DNA of 64,000 nucleotides from Yersinia frederiksenii ATCC 33641. Its GTDB lineage: Bacteria; Pseudomonadota; Gammaproteobacteria; Enterobacterales; Enterobacteriaceae. Location of the stretch: positions 2,529,886 through 2,593,885 of the forward strand of contig NZ_KN150731.1 in NCBI RefSeq assembly GCF_000754805.1. Direction: 5' to 3'. Shown in pieces: positions 25,874 to 36,424 of this stretch. Below the pieces are notes generated by a model. The model made no database searches, had not been told where the DNA came from, and saw only the letters and a program-made list of their open reading frames with translations. Within the stretch, counting starts at the first letter, position 1; each line of letters begins with the position of its first letter. The position numbers and the translations under genes were made by a program.

Positions 25874-26743
25874 ATGTCAACTAAACATCCGGTTATAGCC
25901 GTTACCGGCTCAAGTGGCGCAGGGACGACGACCACCAGCCTGGCGTTTCGCAAGATTTTTCAGCAATTGAATATTCGCGCGGCGCAAATTGAAGGTGACA
26001 GCTTCCATCGCTACACCCGCCCCGAAATGGATGCCGCTATCCGTAAGGCTCGGGATCAAGGCCGGCATATTAGTTATTTTGGCCCAGAGGCCAATGACTT
26101 TGGTCAGTTAGAAGAGAGTGTGTCGCAATATGGCGCGTTGGGTACTGGGCGCTCACGTAAGTATTTGCACACCTATGATGAAGCGGTGCCCTATAACCAG
26201 ATTCCGGGCACTTTCACCCCATGGGAAGCACTGCCAGAGCCCACCGACGTGCTGTTTTATGAAGGGCTGCACGGCGGCGTCGTGACCGAGCATCATGATG
26301 TGGCAAAACATGTGGATTTGCTGGTCGGCGTAGTGCCAATTGTTAATCTGGAATGGATTCAAAAACTGGTGCGAGATACTGGCGAACGTGGTCATTCTCG
26401 TGAGGCAGTGATGGATTCAGTGGTGCGTTCTATGGACGACTATATCAATTACATTACGCCCCAATTCTCTCGCACTCACATTAACTTCCAGCGCGTACCC
26501 ACTGTCGACACTTCAAACCCTTTTGCCGCCAAAGCAATTCCATCGCTGGATGAAAGCTTTGTTGTCATTCACTTTAGAGGCTTGGATCAAATCGATTTCC
26601 CTTACTTGCTGGCAATGCTGCAAGGGTCATTTATATCGAATATCAATACGTTGGTGGTGCCCGGTGGGAAGATGGGGCTGGCAATGGAGTTGATCATGGC
26701 CCCGCTGGTCCAGCAACTGTTGGAAGGTAAGAAAATTATTTAA
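25874..26743 (+). CDS. prkB: Phosphoribulokinase-like protein PrkB
   Basis: P-loop kinase of 289 residues related to phosphoribulokinase. It starts MSTKHPVIAVTGSSGAGTTT with the Walker A GSSGAGTTTTS. The substrate-side motifs EGDSFHRYTRPEM and EGLHGGVV follow. Enterobacteria lack a Calvin cycle, so the physiological substrate is not known. It lies 144 bp after yheU and convergent with yhfA, with a hairpin between the two. Confidence 0.92.
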   Translation: MSTKHPVIAVTGSSGAGTTTTSLAFRKIFQQLNIRAAQIEGDSFHRYTRPEMDAAIRKARDQGRHISYFGPEANDFGQLEESVSQYGALGTGRSRKYLHTYDEAVPYNQIPGTFTPWEALPEPTDVLFYEGLHGGVVTEHHDVAKHVDLLVGVVPIVNLEWIQKLVRDTGERGHSREAVMDSVVRSMDDYINYITPQFSRTHINFQRVPTVDTSNPFAAKAIPSLDESFVVIHFRGLDQIDFPYLLAMLQGSFISNINTLVVPGGKMGLAMELIMAPLVQQLLEGKKII

Positions 26744-26746
26744 TCT

Positions 26747-26798
26747 CCCTCGTACTTGAAGTGGCAACCAACATCTCCGCTGCTTCAAGTACGTAGGG
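26747..26798. terminator. Convergent prkB/yhfA hairpin, possibly a trimmed ERIC-like element
   Basis: CGTACTTGAAG (26751-26761) pairs perfectly with CTTCAAGTACG (26783-26793), and the stem extends through CCCT / AGGG with one bulge. It is followed by TTTG. It lies exactly between convergent stops, so a bidirectional terminator role is likely. The CTTCAAGTA ends resemble ERIC termini, suggesting an internally deleted copy. Confidence 0.6.
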
Positions 26799-26803
26799 TT
26801 TGC

Positions 26804-27211
26804 TTAGGCGATTTCGCGGATTTCAAAACTGTGGGTAATCTTTGCTGCTTTCCCCAACATCAAAGAAACCGAGCAATATTTTTCAGCTGACAGCTCAACC
26901 GCCCGCTCAACGATTTTATCGGTCAAACCTTTGCCACTGACAATAAAGTGCAGGTTGATTTGCGTAAATAAGCGCGGCGCTTCTTCCCGGCGCTGTGACG
27001 TTAACGTCACTTCGCAATCACGCACATCATTACGTCCTTTTTGTAAAATAGACACGACATCAATGGCACTACAGCCGCCTGCCGACATTAACAACATTTC
27101 CATCGGGCTTGGTGCTTTGTCTCCGGCATTGCCATCCATCAATACTTGATGACCTGATGCGGATTCACCCAAAAATGTCAGTCCCTCAACCCACTTCACA
27201 CGTGCCTGCAT
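26804..27211 (-). CDS. yhfA: OsmC-like protein YhfA
   Basis: OsmC/Ohr-fold protein of 135 residues, starting MQARVKWVEGLTFLGESASG. The conserved segments are PSPMEMLLMSAGGCSAIDVV, with the first reactive cysteine in GGCS, and AEKYCSVSLML with the second, which fits a thiol peroxidase-type site. A role in peroxide handling is family knowledge only. It is divergent from crp, as in E. coli. Confidence 0.93.
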   Translation of the reverse strand: MQARVKWVEGLTFLGESASGHQVLMDGNAGDKAPSPMEMLLMSAGGCSAIDVVSILQKGRNDVRDCEVTLTSQRREEAPRLFTQINLHFIVSGKGLTDKIVERAVELSAEKYCSVSLMLGKAAKITHSFEIREIA

Positions 27212-27544
27212 AACTGTTGCTCCCGGTTAAATTTTCTGATTCAGACTACCCTTTCATTTACAAACTCGCAATGTAACCCGATGTTCATCATGCTGAAGCG
27301 ATACAACACAAGACAGTAGCCTCATCCTGTGCTACAAACAGAACCGAAAGTGTTGTTTCTAGAATTAAATGGGATAGTGATCAATACTCAGTGAAGGGTT
27401 TCTATCCGGTACGTATCTTGGCTATACCTTTCGGCAGTTGAGCAAATTAATATGCTAAGAGAAAGTGTATTTTATAAGCACGCCGTGCAGGGAACTCTGA
27501 GCCCTGTTAAGTTAGGCAGCGATAACAACAGAGGATAACAGCGA
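27212..27544. promoter_or_regulatory. yhfA-crp divergent control region
   Basis: No gene is seen in these 333 bp. The region must hold the crp and yhfA promoters and, by analogy with E. coli, CRP autoregulatory sites, but I could not assign hexamers or a convincing TGTGA-N6-TCACA site. The clear element is the crp ribosome site AGAGGATAACAGCGA just before the ATG. A small hairpin CAGGG...CCCTG lies at about 27487-27505. Confidence 0.5.
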
Positions 27545-28177
27545 ATGGTTCTCGGCAAGCCACAAACAGACCCGACTCTCGAATGGTTCCTGTCTCATTG
27601 CCATATCCACAAATATCCATCGAAGAGTACGCTGATTCACCAAGGTGAAAAGGCCGAAACGCTTTACTACATCGTGAAAGGCTCCGTTGCGGTGCTTATC
27701 AAAGATGAAGAAGGTAAAGAGATGATTCTCTCCTATCTAAACCAGGGAGATTTCATCGGCGAACTTGGATTATTTGAAGAAGGCCAAGAACGTAGTGCCT
27801 GGGTCAGAGCAAAAACCGCCTGTGAAGTGGCTGAAATTTCTTACAAAAAATTCCGTCAGTTGATTCAGGTAAATCCAGATATCTTGATGCGCCTGTCTTC
27901 ACAAATGGCGAATCGCCTACAAATTACATCAGAGAAAGTGGGTAACCTCGCCTTCCTTGATGTGACTGGGCGCATTGCACAAACGCTGCTTAATCTGGCA
28001 AAACAACCTGATGCCATGACCCACCCAGATGGGATGCAGATTAAAATTACCCGCCAGGAAATTGGTCAAATAGTTGGCTGCTCCCGCGAAACTGTGGGGC
28101 GCATACTAAAAATGCTGGAAGATCAAAACTTGATCTCCGCACATGGTAAGACGATTGTCGTTTACGGCACCCGTTAA
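27545..28177 (+). CDS. crp: cAMP receptor protein (CRP)
   Basis: Global transcription regulator of 210 residues, the standard length. The N-terminal cAMP pocket is complete ([18 protein letters not shown], with the phosphate-binding Arg-Ser pair). The dimerisation helix follows at about residues 110-135. The C-terminal helix-turn-helix [20 protein letters not shown] is the canonical recognition helix. The start [20 protein letters not shown] matches E. coli. It is divergent from yhfA and ends 8 bp before its own terminator. Confidence 0.98.
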   Translation: MVLGKPQTDPTLEWFLSHCHIHKYPSKSTLIHQGEKAETLYYIVKGSVAVLIKDEEGKEMILSYLNQGDFIGELGLFEEGQERSAWVRAKTACEVAEISYKKFRQLIQVNPDILMRLSSQMANRLQITSEKVGNLAFLDVTGRIAQTLLNLAKQPDAMTHPDGMQIKITRQEIGQIVGCSRETVGRILKMLEDQNLISAHGKTIVVYGTR

Positions 28178-28185
28178 TTCCCTAT

Positions 28186-28218
28186 AAACCCGTGCCGGGT
28201 ATCCTCGGCACGGGTTTT
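28186..28218 (+). terminator. Intrinsic terminator of crp
   Basis: A 12-bp perfect stem AAACCCGTGCCG / CGGCACGGGTTT with an 8-nt loop and a T-run, immediately after the crp stop. Confidence 0.95.
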
Positions 28219-28253
28219 CTTCAACTGTGTGATCAATAAATTCTGGGGCCTAC

Positions 28254-30362
28254 ATGAAGTGGCAACGGCTTATTTATCATCCTGAAGTTAACTATGCACT
28301 CCGCCAAACTTTGGTACTCTGCCTACCTGCAGCCCTGGGCTTTGCCATTGGTGATTTGCGGATGGGATTAATGTTTTCCCTGATACCCGCATGTTGCAAT
28401 ATTGCCTCGCTAGATACCCCACACCAACATTTTTTCCGACGTCTGATCACGGGGGGCGCACTTTTTACTCTGAGCAGCTTTATCACCCAACAGTTATTAC
28501 TGTGGCATATCCCATTACATTGGATAATGTTGGGGCTGGCGCTAACTTTCGGTGTCACCGGTGCCATCAGTCCACTCAATGGTCGTATGTTACCTGCCGC
28601 GCTAATTGCCGCCATCTTTAGCCTCAGCATGGTAGGCAAAGCTCCTATTTGGCAAGCGCCTCTGCTATGTGCGGTGGGAACCCTCTGGTACGGTGGTTTT
28701 ACCTGGCTGTGGTTTCGGTTATGCAAAGACCAACCTATCCGCGAGCTTCTGAGCCAGCTTTATCATTTACTGGCTGACTATTGCGAAGCTAAATACAGTT
28801 TGTTTGACCAGCATCTTGAGCCTGAAAAGGCTATGCCGCCGTTGCTCGACAAACAACAAAGCATAATGGATAAAATTAATCAGCTTTATCAACAATTTAA
28901 TCTGTTATCCAATGCAAGCGAAACTGAACAAAAGCGGCTACTGAGCCTGTTCCAGATGGCACTCGATTTACAAGAGCACATTACTTCGGCACTCAATCAG
29001 CCAGAAAAAGTGCAAGAACTAATTGACCAGAGCCCGATTATTACGGTTCTTCACCGCAATATAGAGCATATCGCGACTCAAATGCGTACCATCGCCGACG
29101 ATATTCTCTATCACCACCGCGCCGTAGCACATTTCAGCGCCGATGATGCGCTAGCAGAACTGAAAAAAATCGCCCAACAGCAGCCAGACAATTCGGTGGC
29201 GCAATTCTGTTATTACCATATTAGCCACGTTACTCAGATCCTAAGCGACCGCCACCCGCAATATGAGCGTGATTTAATATCCAGCCAGTTACCCCAACCT
29301 CTTTGGCCAGCACTCATTAGTTATTTGTCGTTTAAATCCAGTCCACTGCGTGACGCCGCTCGCATGGGGGTGACTCTGGCTGCGGGCAGTTATATTGGCA
29401 TTTTGATCCACCTGCCTAAACCTTACTGGATCTTGCTTACCGTGATGTTAGTGACACAAAACGGGTATAACGCTACCAAGATACGTATTCACCACCGTGC
29501 CTTGGGCACCTTTATTGGGCTGATATTGGCGGCGGGTTTATTACATTTGCGCATGCCAGAAGGAACAACATTGAGCATCATGTTGCTCATTGTCCTGCTG
29601 TGTTATTTGGTTCAACGCAAAAACTACGGCTTGTCTGTTATCGGCAGAACCATAACTACGGTGTATATCTTGCAGTTGTTGACCGGAGAGGGTGTGGACT
29701 TTTTAGTTCCGCGTTTGCTCGACACATTAATAGGCTGTGCCCTAGCTTTTGCCAGTACTTTATGGCTGTGGCCCCAGTGGCAAAGCGGCTTACTACGTAA
29801 AAATGCGCATCAAGCATTGGAAAAATACCAGGAAATCCTACGATTATTATTGACCCCTCACCCCGATATTAAGCAACTGGACTATGAACGACTTCAGGTC
29901 AATAAAGCCAGCAACGCCGTACTAAGCTCACTAAATCAGGCAATGCAAGAGCCGGGGTTTAACTCTAGATATCTGGTCGACATGCAGCTTTGGGCCACCC
30001 ATAGCGAGCTTATTGTAGGGCATATCAATGAGATGACTATCTTGACGCGGGAACATCCGTTAACAGAATCAATCACCACTTCCGAAAATAATCATAGCCA
30101 GATGAACATCAACTTGGCGCAGGATTACTTACAGTTATGTGAGATTGCGATTCAGCAATGCCAGCAGCGGCTGGAGTCGGATAACAGTGAGGGGAATAAC
30201 GATTTTGTCCAAATGCCCGACGTCGATGCTGATACACAACTTTCTGAACTGGAACGTAATTTACGTCGAATTTTGTCGCATCTCAGTGTGATGCACACGG
30301 TTTCATCGTTAGCCTGGCAACAGCAGCCGCACCACGGTATTTGGCGCAGCCGGAAGTTATGA
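28254..30362 (+). CDS. yhfK: YhfK, FUSC-family inner-membrane protein
   Basis: Large membrane protein of 702 residues of the YccS/YhfK (FUSC-like) type. Two hydrophobic bundles are visible, at about residues 15-165 and 375-510 (LPKPYWILLTVMLVTQNGYN opens the second), each followed by a long charged, partly helical cytoplasmic region. Family members are thought to relate to aromatic-acid efflux (AaeB-like), but the function of YhfK is unknown. The start MKWQRLIYHPEVNYALRQTL fits E. coli. It lies 35 bp after the crp terminator and is convergent with argD. Confidence 0.92.
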   Translation: MKWQRLIYHPEVNYALRQTLVLCLPAALGFAIGDLRMGLMFSLIPACCNIASLDTPHQHFFRRLITGGALFTLSSFITQQLLLWHIPLHWIMLGLALTFGVTGAISPLNGRMLPAALIAAIFSLSMVGKAPIWQAPLLCAVGTLWYGGFTWLWFRLCKDQPIRELLSQLYHLLADYCEAKYSLFDQHLEPEKAMPPLLDKQQSIMDKINQLYQQFNLLSNASETEQKRLLSLFQMALDLQEHITSALNQPEKVQELIDQSPIITVLHRNIEHIATQMRTIADDILYHHRAVAHFSADDALAELKKIAQQQPDNSVAQFCYYHISHVTQILSDRHPQYERDLISSQLPQPLWPALISYLSFKSSPLRDAARMGVTLAAGSYIGILIHLPKPYWILLTVMLVTQNGYNATKIRIHHRALGTFIGLILAAGLLHLRMPEGTTLSIMLLIVLLCYLVQRKNYGLSVIGRTITTVYILQLLTGEGVDFLVPRLLDTLIGCALAFASTLWLWPQWQSGLLRKNAHQALEKYQEILRLLLTPHPDIKQLDYERLQVNKASNAVLSSLNQAMQEPGFNSRYLVDMQLWATHSELIVGHINEMTILTREHPLTESITTSENNHSQMNINLAQDYLQLCEIAIQQCQQRLESDNSEGNNDFVQMPDVDADTQLSELERNLRRILSHLSVMHTVSSLAWQQQPHHGIWRSRKL

Positions 30363-30389
30363 GATTCTGAAGAGAGTTAATAAGGCGTA

Positions 30390-30419
30390 AAAACAAAAAG
30401 AGAGGCTAAGTGCCTCTCT
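30390..30419 (-). terminator. Intrinsic terminator of argD (yhfK side shared)
   Basis: Stem AGAGAGGC / GCCTCTCT with a 5-nt loop. On the minus strand it is followed by TTTTTGTTTTT, making it a good terminator for argD. On the plus strand the T-run is poor. Confidence 0.85.
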
Positions 30420-30442
30420 GTTACTATTTCTTGTGGCAAAAC

Positions 30443-31684
<1,242 letters not shown>

Positions 31685-31708
31685 TCATTAAGCCACCAAT
31701 TATTGGTG

Positions 31709-31747
31709 AGTGAAAATATAATCACAAAATATGCATAAAAAATCACA
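31709..31747 (-). promoter_or_regulatory. Tandem ARG boxes (ArgR operator) before argD
   Basis: On the minus strand two cores, TGATTTTTTATGCA (31732-31745) and TGATTATATTTTCA (31711-31724), each match 12 of 14 positions of TGAATWWWWATTCA. The cores are 7 bp apart, which equals the standard 3-bp gap between 18-bp ARG boxes. They lie 46-85 bp before the argD start, overlapping the likely promoter. Confidence 0.87.
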
Positions 31748-31794
31748 ATCAGGCAAACAAAAACACGCTTAATTAATCAATTAAATTTAACCGA

Positions 31795-32370
31795 CTAATT
31801 TTTAAGGAAATTATCCAATAATTGGTGACCTTGCTCACTGAGAATACTTTCAGGATGGAACTGCACTCCCTCCAAGGGCAATGTACGATGGCGAATGCCC
31901 ATAATCTCATCCATAACCCCATCGTTTTCCGTCCAGGCAGTCAATTCAAAGCAGTCTGGCAATGAATCGGGGGCAATGACCAGAGAGTGATAGCGAGTCA
32001 CCGTCAGCGGCTGATTCAACCCACGGAAAACTCCCTGACCAGTATGGCGAATTGCAGTGGTTTTACCGTGCATCACCTGCCGCGCCCGCACAATGCGTGC
32101 ACCAAAGGCCTGTCCCAGCGCCTGATGGCCTAGACAGACACCCAATATCGGCAATTTACCAGCAAAGTGATGAATAGCCGCCAATGAGATCCCGGCCTCA
32201 TTGGGAGTACAGGGGCCGGGAGAGATCACCAGATGTGAAGGTGAGAGTTTTTCAATATCAGTTAGTTGTATTTTATCATTACGTTTAACTATTACCTCTG
32301 CACCCAATTCACAAAAATATTGGTACAGGTTGTAGGTAAATGAATCGTAATTATCGATCAATAACAGCAT
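31795..32370 (-). CDS. pabA: Aminodeoxychorismate synthase glutaminase subunit
   Basis: Class I glutamine amidotransferase of 191 residues that feeds ammonia to PabB for p-aminobenzoate and folate synthesis. The nucleophile is Cys79 in [13 protein letters not shown], and the His/Glu dyad lies in [13 protein letters not shown]. It starts [20 protein letters not shown]. The related anthranilate subunit TrpG is excluded by synteny with argD and by close match to E. coli PabA. The HerA-like ATPase gene ends 20 bp upstream; fic and yhfG, found there in E. coli, are missing. Confidence 0.96.
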   Translation of the reverse strand: MLLLIDNYDSFTYNLYQYFCELGAEVIVKRNDKIQLTDIEKLSPSHLVISPGPCTPNEAGISLAAIHHFAGKLPILGVCLGHQALGQAFGARIVRARQVMHGKTTAIRHTGQGVFRGLNQPLTVTRYHSLVIAPDSLPDCFELTAWTENDGVMDEIMGIRHRTLPLEGVQFHPESILSEQGHQLLDNFLKN

Positions 32371-32390
32371 TTCATATCCAAAAAATCAGG

Positions 32391-33908
32391 TTAACGCTTG
32401 CGCCCACCGGTAATTGATCCCAGAACACCACGCAAAATTTGTCGGCCCAAATCACGCGCCATACTTTTAGCCGCAGTCTGAACAATACCATCACGTTTCC
32501 CACCACGCGGGCCGGTTGATCCAAACAACAAATCATTCAACCCATCCATCAAACCGCCTCCCTGACTGGTCGGTGCCGATTGCTGAGATGTGGGCGTTTC
32601 TCCTGCTGCCGCCCCTCCCAGAGTAGAGAATCCATCGGCAGATAATTTCTCATACGCCGATTCACGATCGACCATCTCTTCGTAGCGGCCATAAAGCGGC
32701 GAATGATTGATGGCGTGATTACGTGCGGCGACATCCAGTGCACCCATTTTGGATTGCGGAGCAATCACCATGGCACGCTCAACAATATTGGGCCGCCCTT
32801 TCTCATCAAGGAAAGAAATGAGTGCTTCACCCACACCCAGTTCGGTAATCACCTGTTCAGCACTGAATGCCGGATTTGCTCGCATGGTTTGTGCCGCGGC
32901 TTTCACTGCTTTTTGGTCCCGTGGAGTAAAAGCACGCAGCGCATGCTGCACTCGATTGCCCAGTTGGCCGAGGATCTTATCTGGAATATCCAATGGATTT
33001 TGCGTGACAAAATAGATGCCGACCCCTTTGGAGCGAATCAGCCGCACCACTTGTTCAACTTTATCCACCAGCGCTGTCGGGGCATCGGTGAATAACAAAT
33101 GGGCCTCATCAAAGAAAAAGACCAGTTTAGGCTGCTCGACATCACCCACTTCCGGCAATTGCTCGAAAAGTTCTGCCAGTAACCACAGCAAGAAAATGGC
33201 ATACAGCTTGGGCTGATTAATTAACCGATCAGCCGCCAGAAGATTGATAACCCCCTGCCCATTGCTATCGGTCTGCATTAAATCGTGAATATCCAGCATC
33301 GGTTCGCCAAAGAATTGATTGGCACCCTGTTCTTCCAGGGTCAGTAAACCACGCTGAATAGCCCCAATTGAGGCTGGGGTAATATTGCCGTATTGCGTGC
33401 GGAACTGTTTCGCATTGTCGCCCACGAATTGCACGATGGCGCGCAAGTCTTTCATATCCAGGAGCAGTAGGCCGTTGTCGTCAGCAATTTTAAAGACCAA
33501 TTGCAAGACACCGCTTTGCACCTCATTAAGATCAAGCAAGCGCCCCAACAACAGTGGGCCAAGATCAGAAATGGTGGCCCGGATGGGGTGGCCTTTTTCA
33601 GCGAAAATATCCCAAGGCACAATGGGGCAAGCTTGTGGTTGCCAGTCGGTGACACCAATAGCCGCCAACCGCGACAGTAGCTTTTCGGACCCGACACCTT
33701 CAGCGCCAATACCCGATAAATCGCCTTTCACATCGGCCAGAAATACCGGCACACCAATGCGAGAAAATTGCTCAGCCATTTTTTGTAAAGTGACAGTTTT
33801 ACCGGTACCGGTCGCCCCAGTAATTAAACCATGGCGGTTTGCCAGTGCCGATAAAATGACTAGATCCTGTGTTGGCTGCGCTTTCGCGATAAGCAATGCT
33901 TCACTCAT
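32391..33908 (-). CDS. HerA/YjgR-type P-loop ATPase (DUF853)
   Basis: Predicted ATPase of 505 residues resembling E. coli YjgR, of the HerA-FtsK superfamily. Walker A is [12 protein letters not shown] at about residue 31, Walker [13 protein letters not shown] at about residue 265, and the arginine-finger region [14 protein letters not shown] follows. The tail is glycine-rich and disordered ([20 protein letters not shown]) and ends in a conserved [15 protein letters not shown]. The role is unknown. It replaces fic-yhfG of the E. coli order. It lies 20 bp before pabA on the same strand, so the two may share a transcript. Confidence 0.88.
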   Translation of the reverse strand: MSEALLIAKAQPTQDLVILSALANRHGLITGATGTGKTVTLQKMAEQFSRIGVPVFLADVKGDLSGIGAEGVGSEKLLSRLAAIGVTDWQPQACPIVPWDIFAEKGHPIRATISDLGPLLLGRLLDLNEVQSGVLQLVFKIADDNGLLLLDMKDLRAIVQFVGDNAKQFRTQYGNITPASIGAIQRGLLTLEEQGANQFFGEPMLDIHDLMQTDSNGQGVINLLAADRLINQPKLYAIFLLWLLAELFEQLPEVGDVEQPKLVFFFDEAHLLFTDAPTALVDKVEQVVRLIRSKGVGIYFVTQNPLDIPDKILGQLGNRVQHALRAFTPRDQKAVKAAAQTMRANPAFSAEQVITELGVGEALISFLDEKGRPNIVERAMVIAPQSKMGALDVAARNHAINHSPLYGRYEEMVDRESAYEKLSADGFSTLGGAAAGETPTSQQSAPTSQGGGLMDGLNDLLFGSTGPRGGKRDGIVQTAAKSMARDLGRQILRGVLGSITGGRKR

Positions 33909-33993
33909 GGATATTTACCCCAAGCTGAGTCAGATATTTGATTATAAGCAACCTATTTGGGTAGACGAGCTAATTTTTGGCGGGGATAGAATA

Positions 33994-34120
33994 TTTACCC
34001 AAAGCCATTGGCGTTGCAGGTAGGCAGCAAGTGAACTTATCCCGATGAGCTTACTGAAGTAAGTGATTCGGGTAAGTGAGCGTAGCTAACACCCCTGCAA
34101 CGTCAAGGACGAAGGGTAAT
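33994..34120. repeat. ERIC element, copy B
   Basis: Palindromic repeat of about 127 bp, the canonical ERIC length. It is bounded by TTTACCC and GGGTAA, with TTGCAGGTAGGCAGCAAG near one end, CCTGCAACGTCAAGGA near the other and ATGAGCTTACTGAAGTAAGT at the centre. Its right edge abuts the ppiA stop codon, so it forms the 3' end of the ppiA transcript and may act as its terminator. Confidence 0.9.
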
Positions 34121-34690
34121 TTAAGGTAATACTTTTGCGGATAAAATCGTGATCGGCTTAACCGGCACATTCTGATACGGGCCCGCATTTTCAGTCGGAA
34201 CCTGAGAGATTTTCTCTACTACATCCATGCCTTTAACCACTTTACCGAACACCGCATAGCCAAAGTCACGTTGACCATGATCGAGGAAAGCATTGTCTGC
34301 TACGTTAATGAAAAATTGGCTAGTGGCGCTGTCTTTATCTGCGGTACGGGCCATGGAGATAGTGCCACGCAAGTTACGCAGGCCATTATCCGCTTCATTT
34401 TTGATGGGTGTTTTAGCGGTTTTCTGTTTGAAATCGGCAGTGAATCCCCCGCCCTGAATCATAAAGCCGGGGATAACACGGTGGAAAATAGTGTTGTTGT
34501 AATAGCCGTTGTTGACGTAATCAACAAAATTCTGTGTTGAAACCGGTGCCTTCTGGCTATTGAGCTCCAACTCAATATTCCCAGCCGACGTTGTTAACAA
34601 CACATGAGGCTCACCAGCGGCTAAAGCAGCAGGCGCCACGGCGCTTAGGGAACAAAGGGCGACGAAGGTCACTAAAGTACGTTTGAACAT
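34121..34690 (-). CDS. ppiA: Periplasmic cyclophilin-type prolyl isomerase A
   Basis: Periplasmic peptidyl-prolyl cis-trans isomerase of 189 residues. The start [20 protein letters not shown] gives a signal peptide cleaved after ALA near residue 24; the longer reading would bury it. Cyclophilin active-site motifs [13 protein letters not shown] (catalytic Arg) and [16 protein letters not shown] are intact. It assists outer-membrane and periplasmic protein folding, with redundancy with FkpA, SurA and PpiD. The ERIC copy B follows the stop directly. Confidence 0.96.
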   Translation of the reverse strand: MFKRTLVTFVALCSLSAVAPAALAAGEPHVLLTTSAGNIELELNSQKAPVSTQNFVDYVNNGYYNNTIFHRVIPGFMIQGGGFTADFKQKTAKTPIKNEADNGLRNLRGTISMARTADKDSATSQFFINVADNAFLDHGQRDFGYAVFGKVVKGMDVVEKISQVPTENAGPYQNVPVKPITILSAKVLP

Positions 34691-35042
34691 TAACGGTTCC
34701 TTTCTGTGGGATGCGAACAACGGAAAAGCGCTTTGATTCTAGAGAGCTGACCCGCTCAATGCCACCCATTTACGGATATTTACGTAACAGAATGCACATT
34801 TTCACTGAAAACCTACCGCTTCGGCAGACAAACAGCACCATGGCGATTAATTAGCCAAATTAAACCATACTGCCAATTCCAGACAACAGTTAAATTCTGC
34901 GACCAAGATCACGTCTTGCTTATTTTCTTATTTGCCACCCGCCATTTTTGCGAGAAACATCGCATTTTGTTTTTGGTTAATCGTTAGTCTTCCTTCAAAT
35001 GAGAGCGCTCTCATTTCTACTTTACTCATTTGGATGCCAAAT
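34691..35042. promoter_or_regulatory. ppiA / GH4 divergent control region
   Basis: No gene is seen in these 352 bp. The region holds the ppiA promoter on the left and the GH4 control region on the right. A possible CRP site TGCGACCAAGATCACG at 34898-34913 matches 8 of 10 conserved positions of TGTGA-N6-TCACA. The strong palindrome at 34997-35016 is listed separately. I could not assign the -10 and -35 hexamers with confidence. Confidence 0.5.
34997..35016. promoter_or_regulatory. Palindromic LacI-family operator
   Basis: AAATGAGAGCGCTCTCATTT is a perfect 20-bp palindrome with the central CG step typical of LacI/GalR operators. It lies 26 bp before the GH4 start codon. The LacI-type regulator encoded directly downstream (36425-37411) is the obvious candidate ligand-responsive repressor. 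Confidence 0.8.
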
Positions 35043-36356
35043 ATGAAAACCTTTAAAATTGCCATTGTTGGTGGCGGTAGCAGCTATACCCCAGAATTAG
35101 TTGATGGATTAATTCAACGTATTGATCAATTACCGGTCACTGAACTGGCTCTGGCTGATGTCGAACTGGGCCGTCAAAAAGTAGAAATCATTGCGGCACT
35201 GACTCGAAGAATGCTGGATCGCCATGGTTTGGAACACGTCAAAGTCAGTGTTCACTTTTCGCTCGATACTGCCATTGAAGGTGCCAGTTTTGTTTTGACA
35301 CAATTCCGGGTCGGCCAACTGCCTGCGCGGGCCGCCGATGAGCGCCTTGGGCTAAAATATAATCTACTGGGTCAGGAAACGACCGGCGTGGGTGGTTTTG
35401 CCAAGGCACTACGGACGATTCCGGTGATGCTGGATATCGCGGCTCGAGTCGAAAAACTGGCTCCAGATGCCTGGATAATTAACTTCACCAATCCAGCCGG
35501 GATCGTCACTGAGGCTGTCACTCGCTACAGCAAAGCGAAAATTATAGGCCTGTGTAATGTTCCTATCAGCATGCATCATATGATTGCTAACTTGCTGAAA
35601 GCGCCTTATGAAGATATCCAACTGCGCTTTGCTGGGCTAAACCATATGGTATGGGTGCACGAAGTCCTGCAACAGGGTAAAGATGTCACCGCAGATGTAC
35701 TGGATATGCTGTGTGACGGTGCTTCACTGACCATGAACAATATTAAAGAAGCACCATGGCCGCCAGAGTTCCTGCGGGCAATGGGGGCGATCCCTTGCCC
35801 ATACCATCGCTATTTCTACCAAACACAAGATATGCTGGCGGAAGAGATGGCTGCCGCTGCTGAGCGTGGTACCCGTGCAGAACAAGTGATGCAGGTAGAA
35901 AAAGAGCTGTTTGATCTGTACGCTGACCCACATCTGGACAGTAAACCTGAGCAACTCAGCTTCCGTGGCGGATCATTTTATTCTGAAGTCGCACTGGAAC
36001 TTATTCGTGCAATTCATAATAATTTAGGTACGCAACTAGTTGTGAATACGGCCAACCGAGGTGCAATCCGTGGTTTGTCTGATGGTTCCGTCGTAGAGAC
36101 TAACTGTATTGTTGATGCTCAGGGTGCTCACCCACTCACTTTCGGACCTTTACCGGTTTCTATGCACGGGTTAACCCAGCAAGTAAAAGCTTATGAGCGC
36201 CTGACCATTGAAGCTGCGGTACATGGCTGCCGTCGTAGTGCTTTGTTAGCGTTAGTGACTAATCCACTGATCGCTAACGCCAGCATTGCTCAGCCGTTAC
36301 TGGACGATGTGTTACAGGTAAATAAACCTTACTTGCCTCAGTTCACAGACCTGTAG
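35043..36356 (+). CDS. Family 4 glycosidase (6-phospho-beta-glucosidase type)
   Basis: NAD- and Mn-dependent GH4 hydrolase of 437 residues. The start [20 protein letters not shown] is chosen for the Rossmann glycine loop (GGGSSYTPE); earlier ATGs would prefix unrelated residues. The metal-binding cysteine lies in [12 protein letters not shown] and the metal-binding histidine in [23 protein letters not shown] is the substrate-phosphate region. GH4 members cleave phosphorylated disaccharides such as cellobiose-6-phosphate, so the enzyme is cytoplasmic. No PTS permease is adjacent, which is unusual. Substrate stereochemistry (alpha or beta) is inferred, not proven. Confidence 0.87.
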   Translation: MKTFKIAIVGGGSSYTPELVDGLIQRIDQLPVTELALADVELGRQKVEIIAALTRRMLDRHGLEHVKVSVHFSLDTAIEGASFVLTQFRVGQLPARAADERLGLKYNLLGQETTGVGGFAKALRTIPVMLDIAARVEKLAPDAWIINFTNPAGIVTEAVTRYSKAKIIGLCNVPISMHHMIANLLKAPYEDIQLRFAGLNHMVWVHEVLQQGKDVTADVLDMLCDGASLTMNNIKEAPWPPEFLRAMGAIPCPYHRYFYQTQDMLAEEMAAAAERGTRAEQVMQVEKELFDLYADPHLDSKPEQLSFRGGSFYSEVALELIRAIHNNLGTQLVVNTANRGAIRGLSDGSVVETNCIVDAQGAHPLTFGPLPVSMHGLTQQVKAYERLTIEAAVHGCRRSALLALVTNPLIANASIAQPLLDDVLQVNKPYLPQFTDL

Positions 36357-36374
36357 CGATAAATTAATTATTGT

Positions 36375-36400
36375 GGCGACCTTTGATTTTCACGGTCGCC
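36375..36400 (+). other. Hairpin between GH4 gene and regulator
   Basis: GGCGACC and GGTCGCC form a 7-bp stem with a 12-nt loop, followed by TACTTTTC. It lies 18 bp after the GH4 stop and 25 bp before the regulator start, so it may partly terminate transcription and lower regulator expression. Confidence 0.55.
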
Positions 36401-36424
36401 TACTTTTCAAGTTGGGAGTAAAAA

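Noticed and set aside
27212-27544. Candidate CRP autoregulatory site near crp
   Set aside because: I could not find a TGTGA-N6-TCACA match good enough to place; listed only as a control region.
32391-33908. HerA-like ATPase as part of a phage-defence system
   Set aside because: No nuclease or defence partner is adjacent and the neighbours are housekeeping genes.
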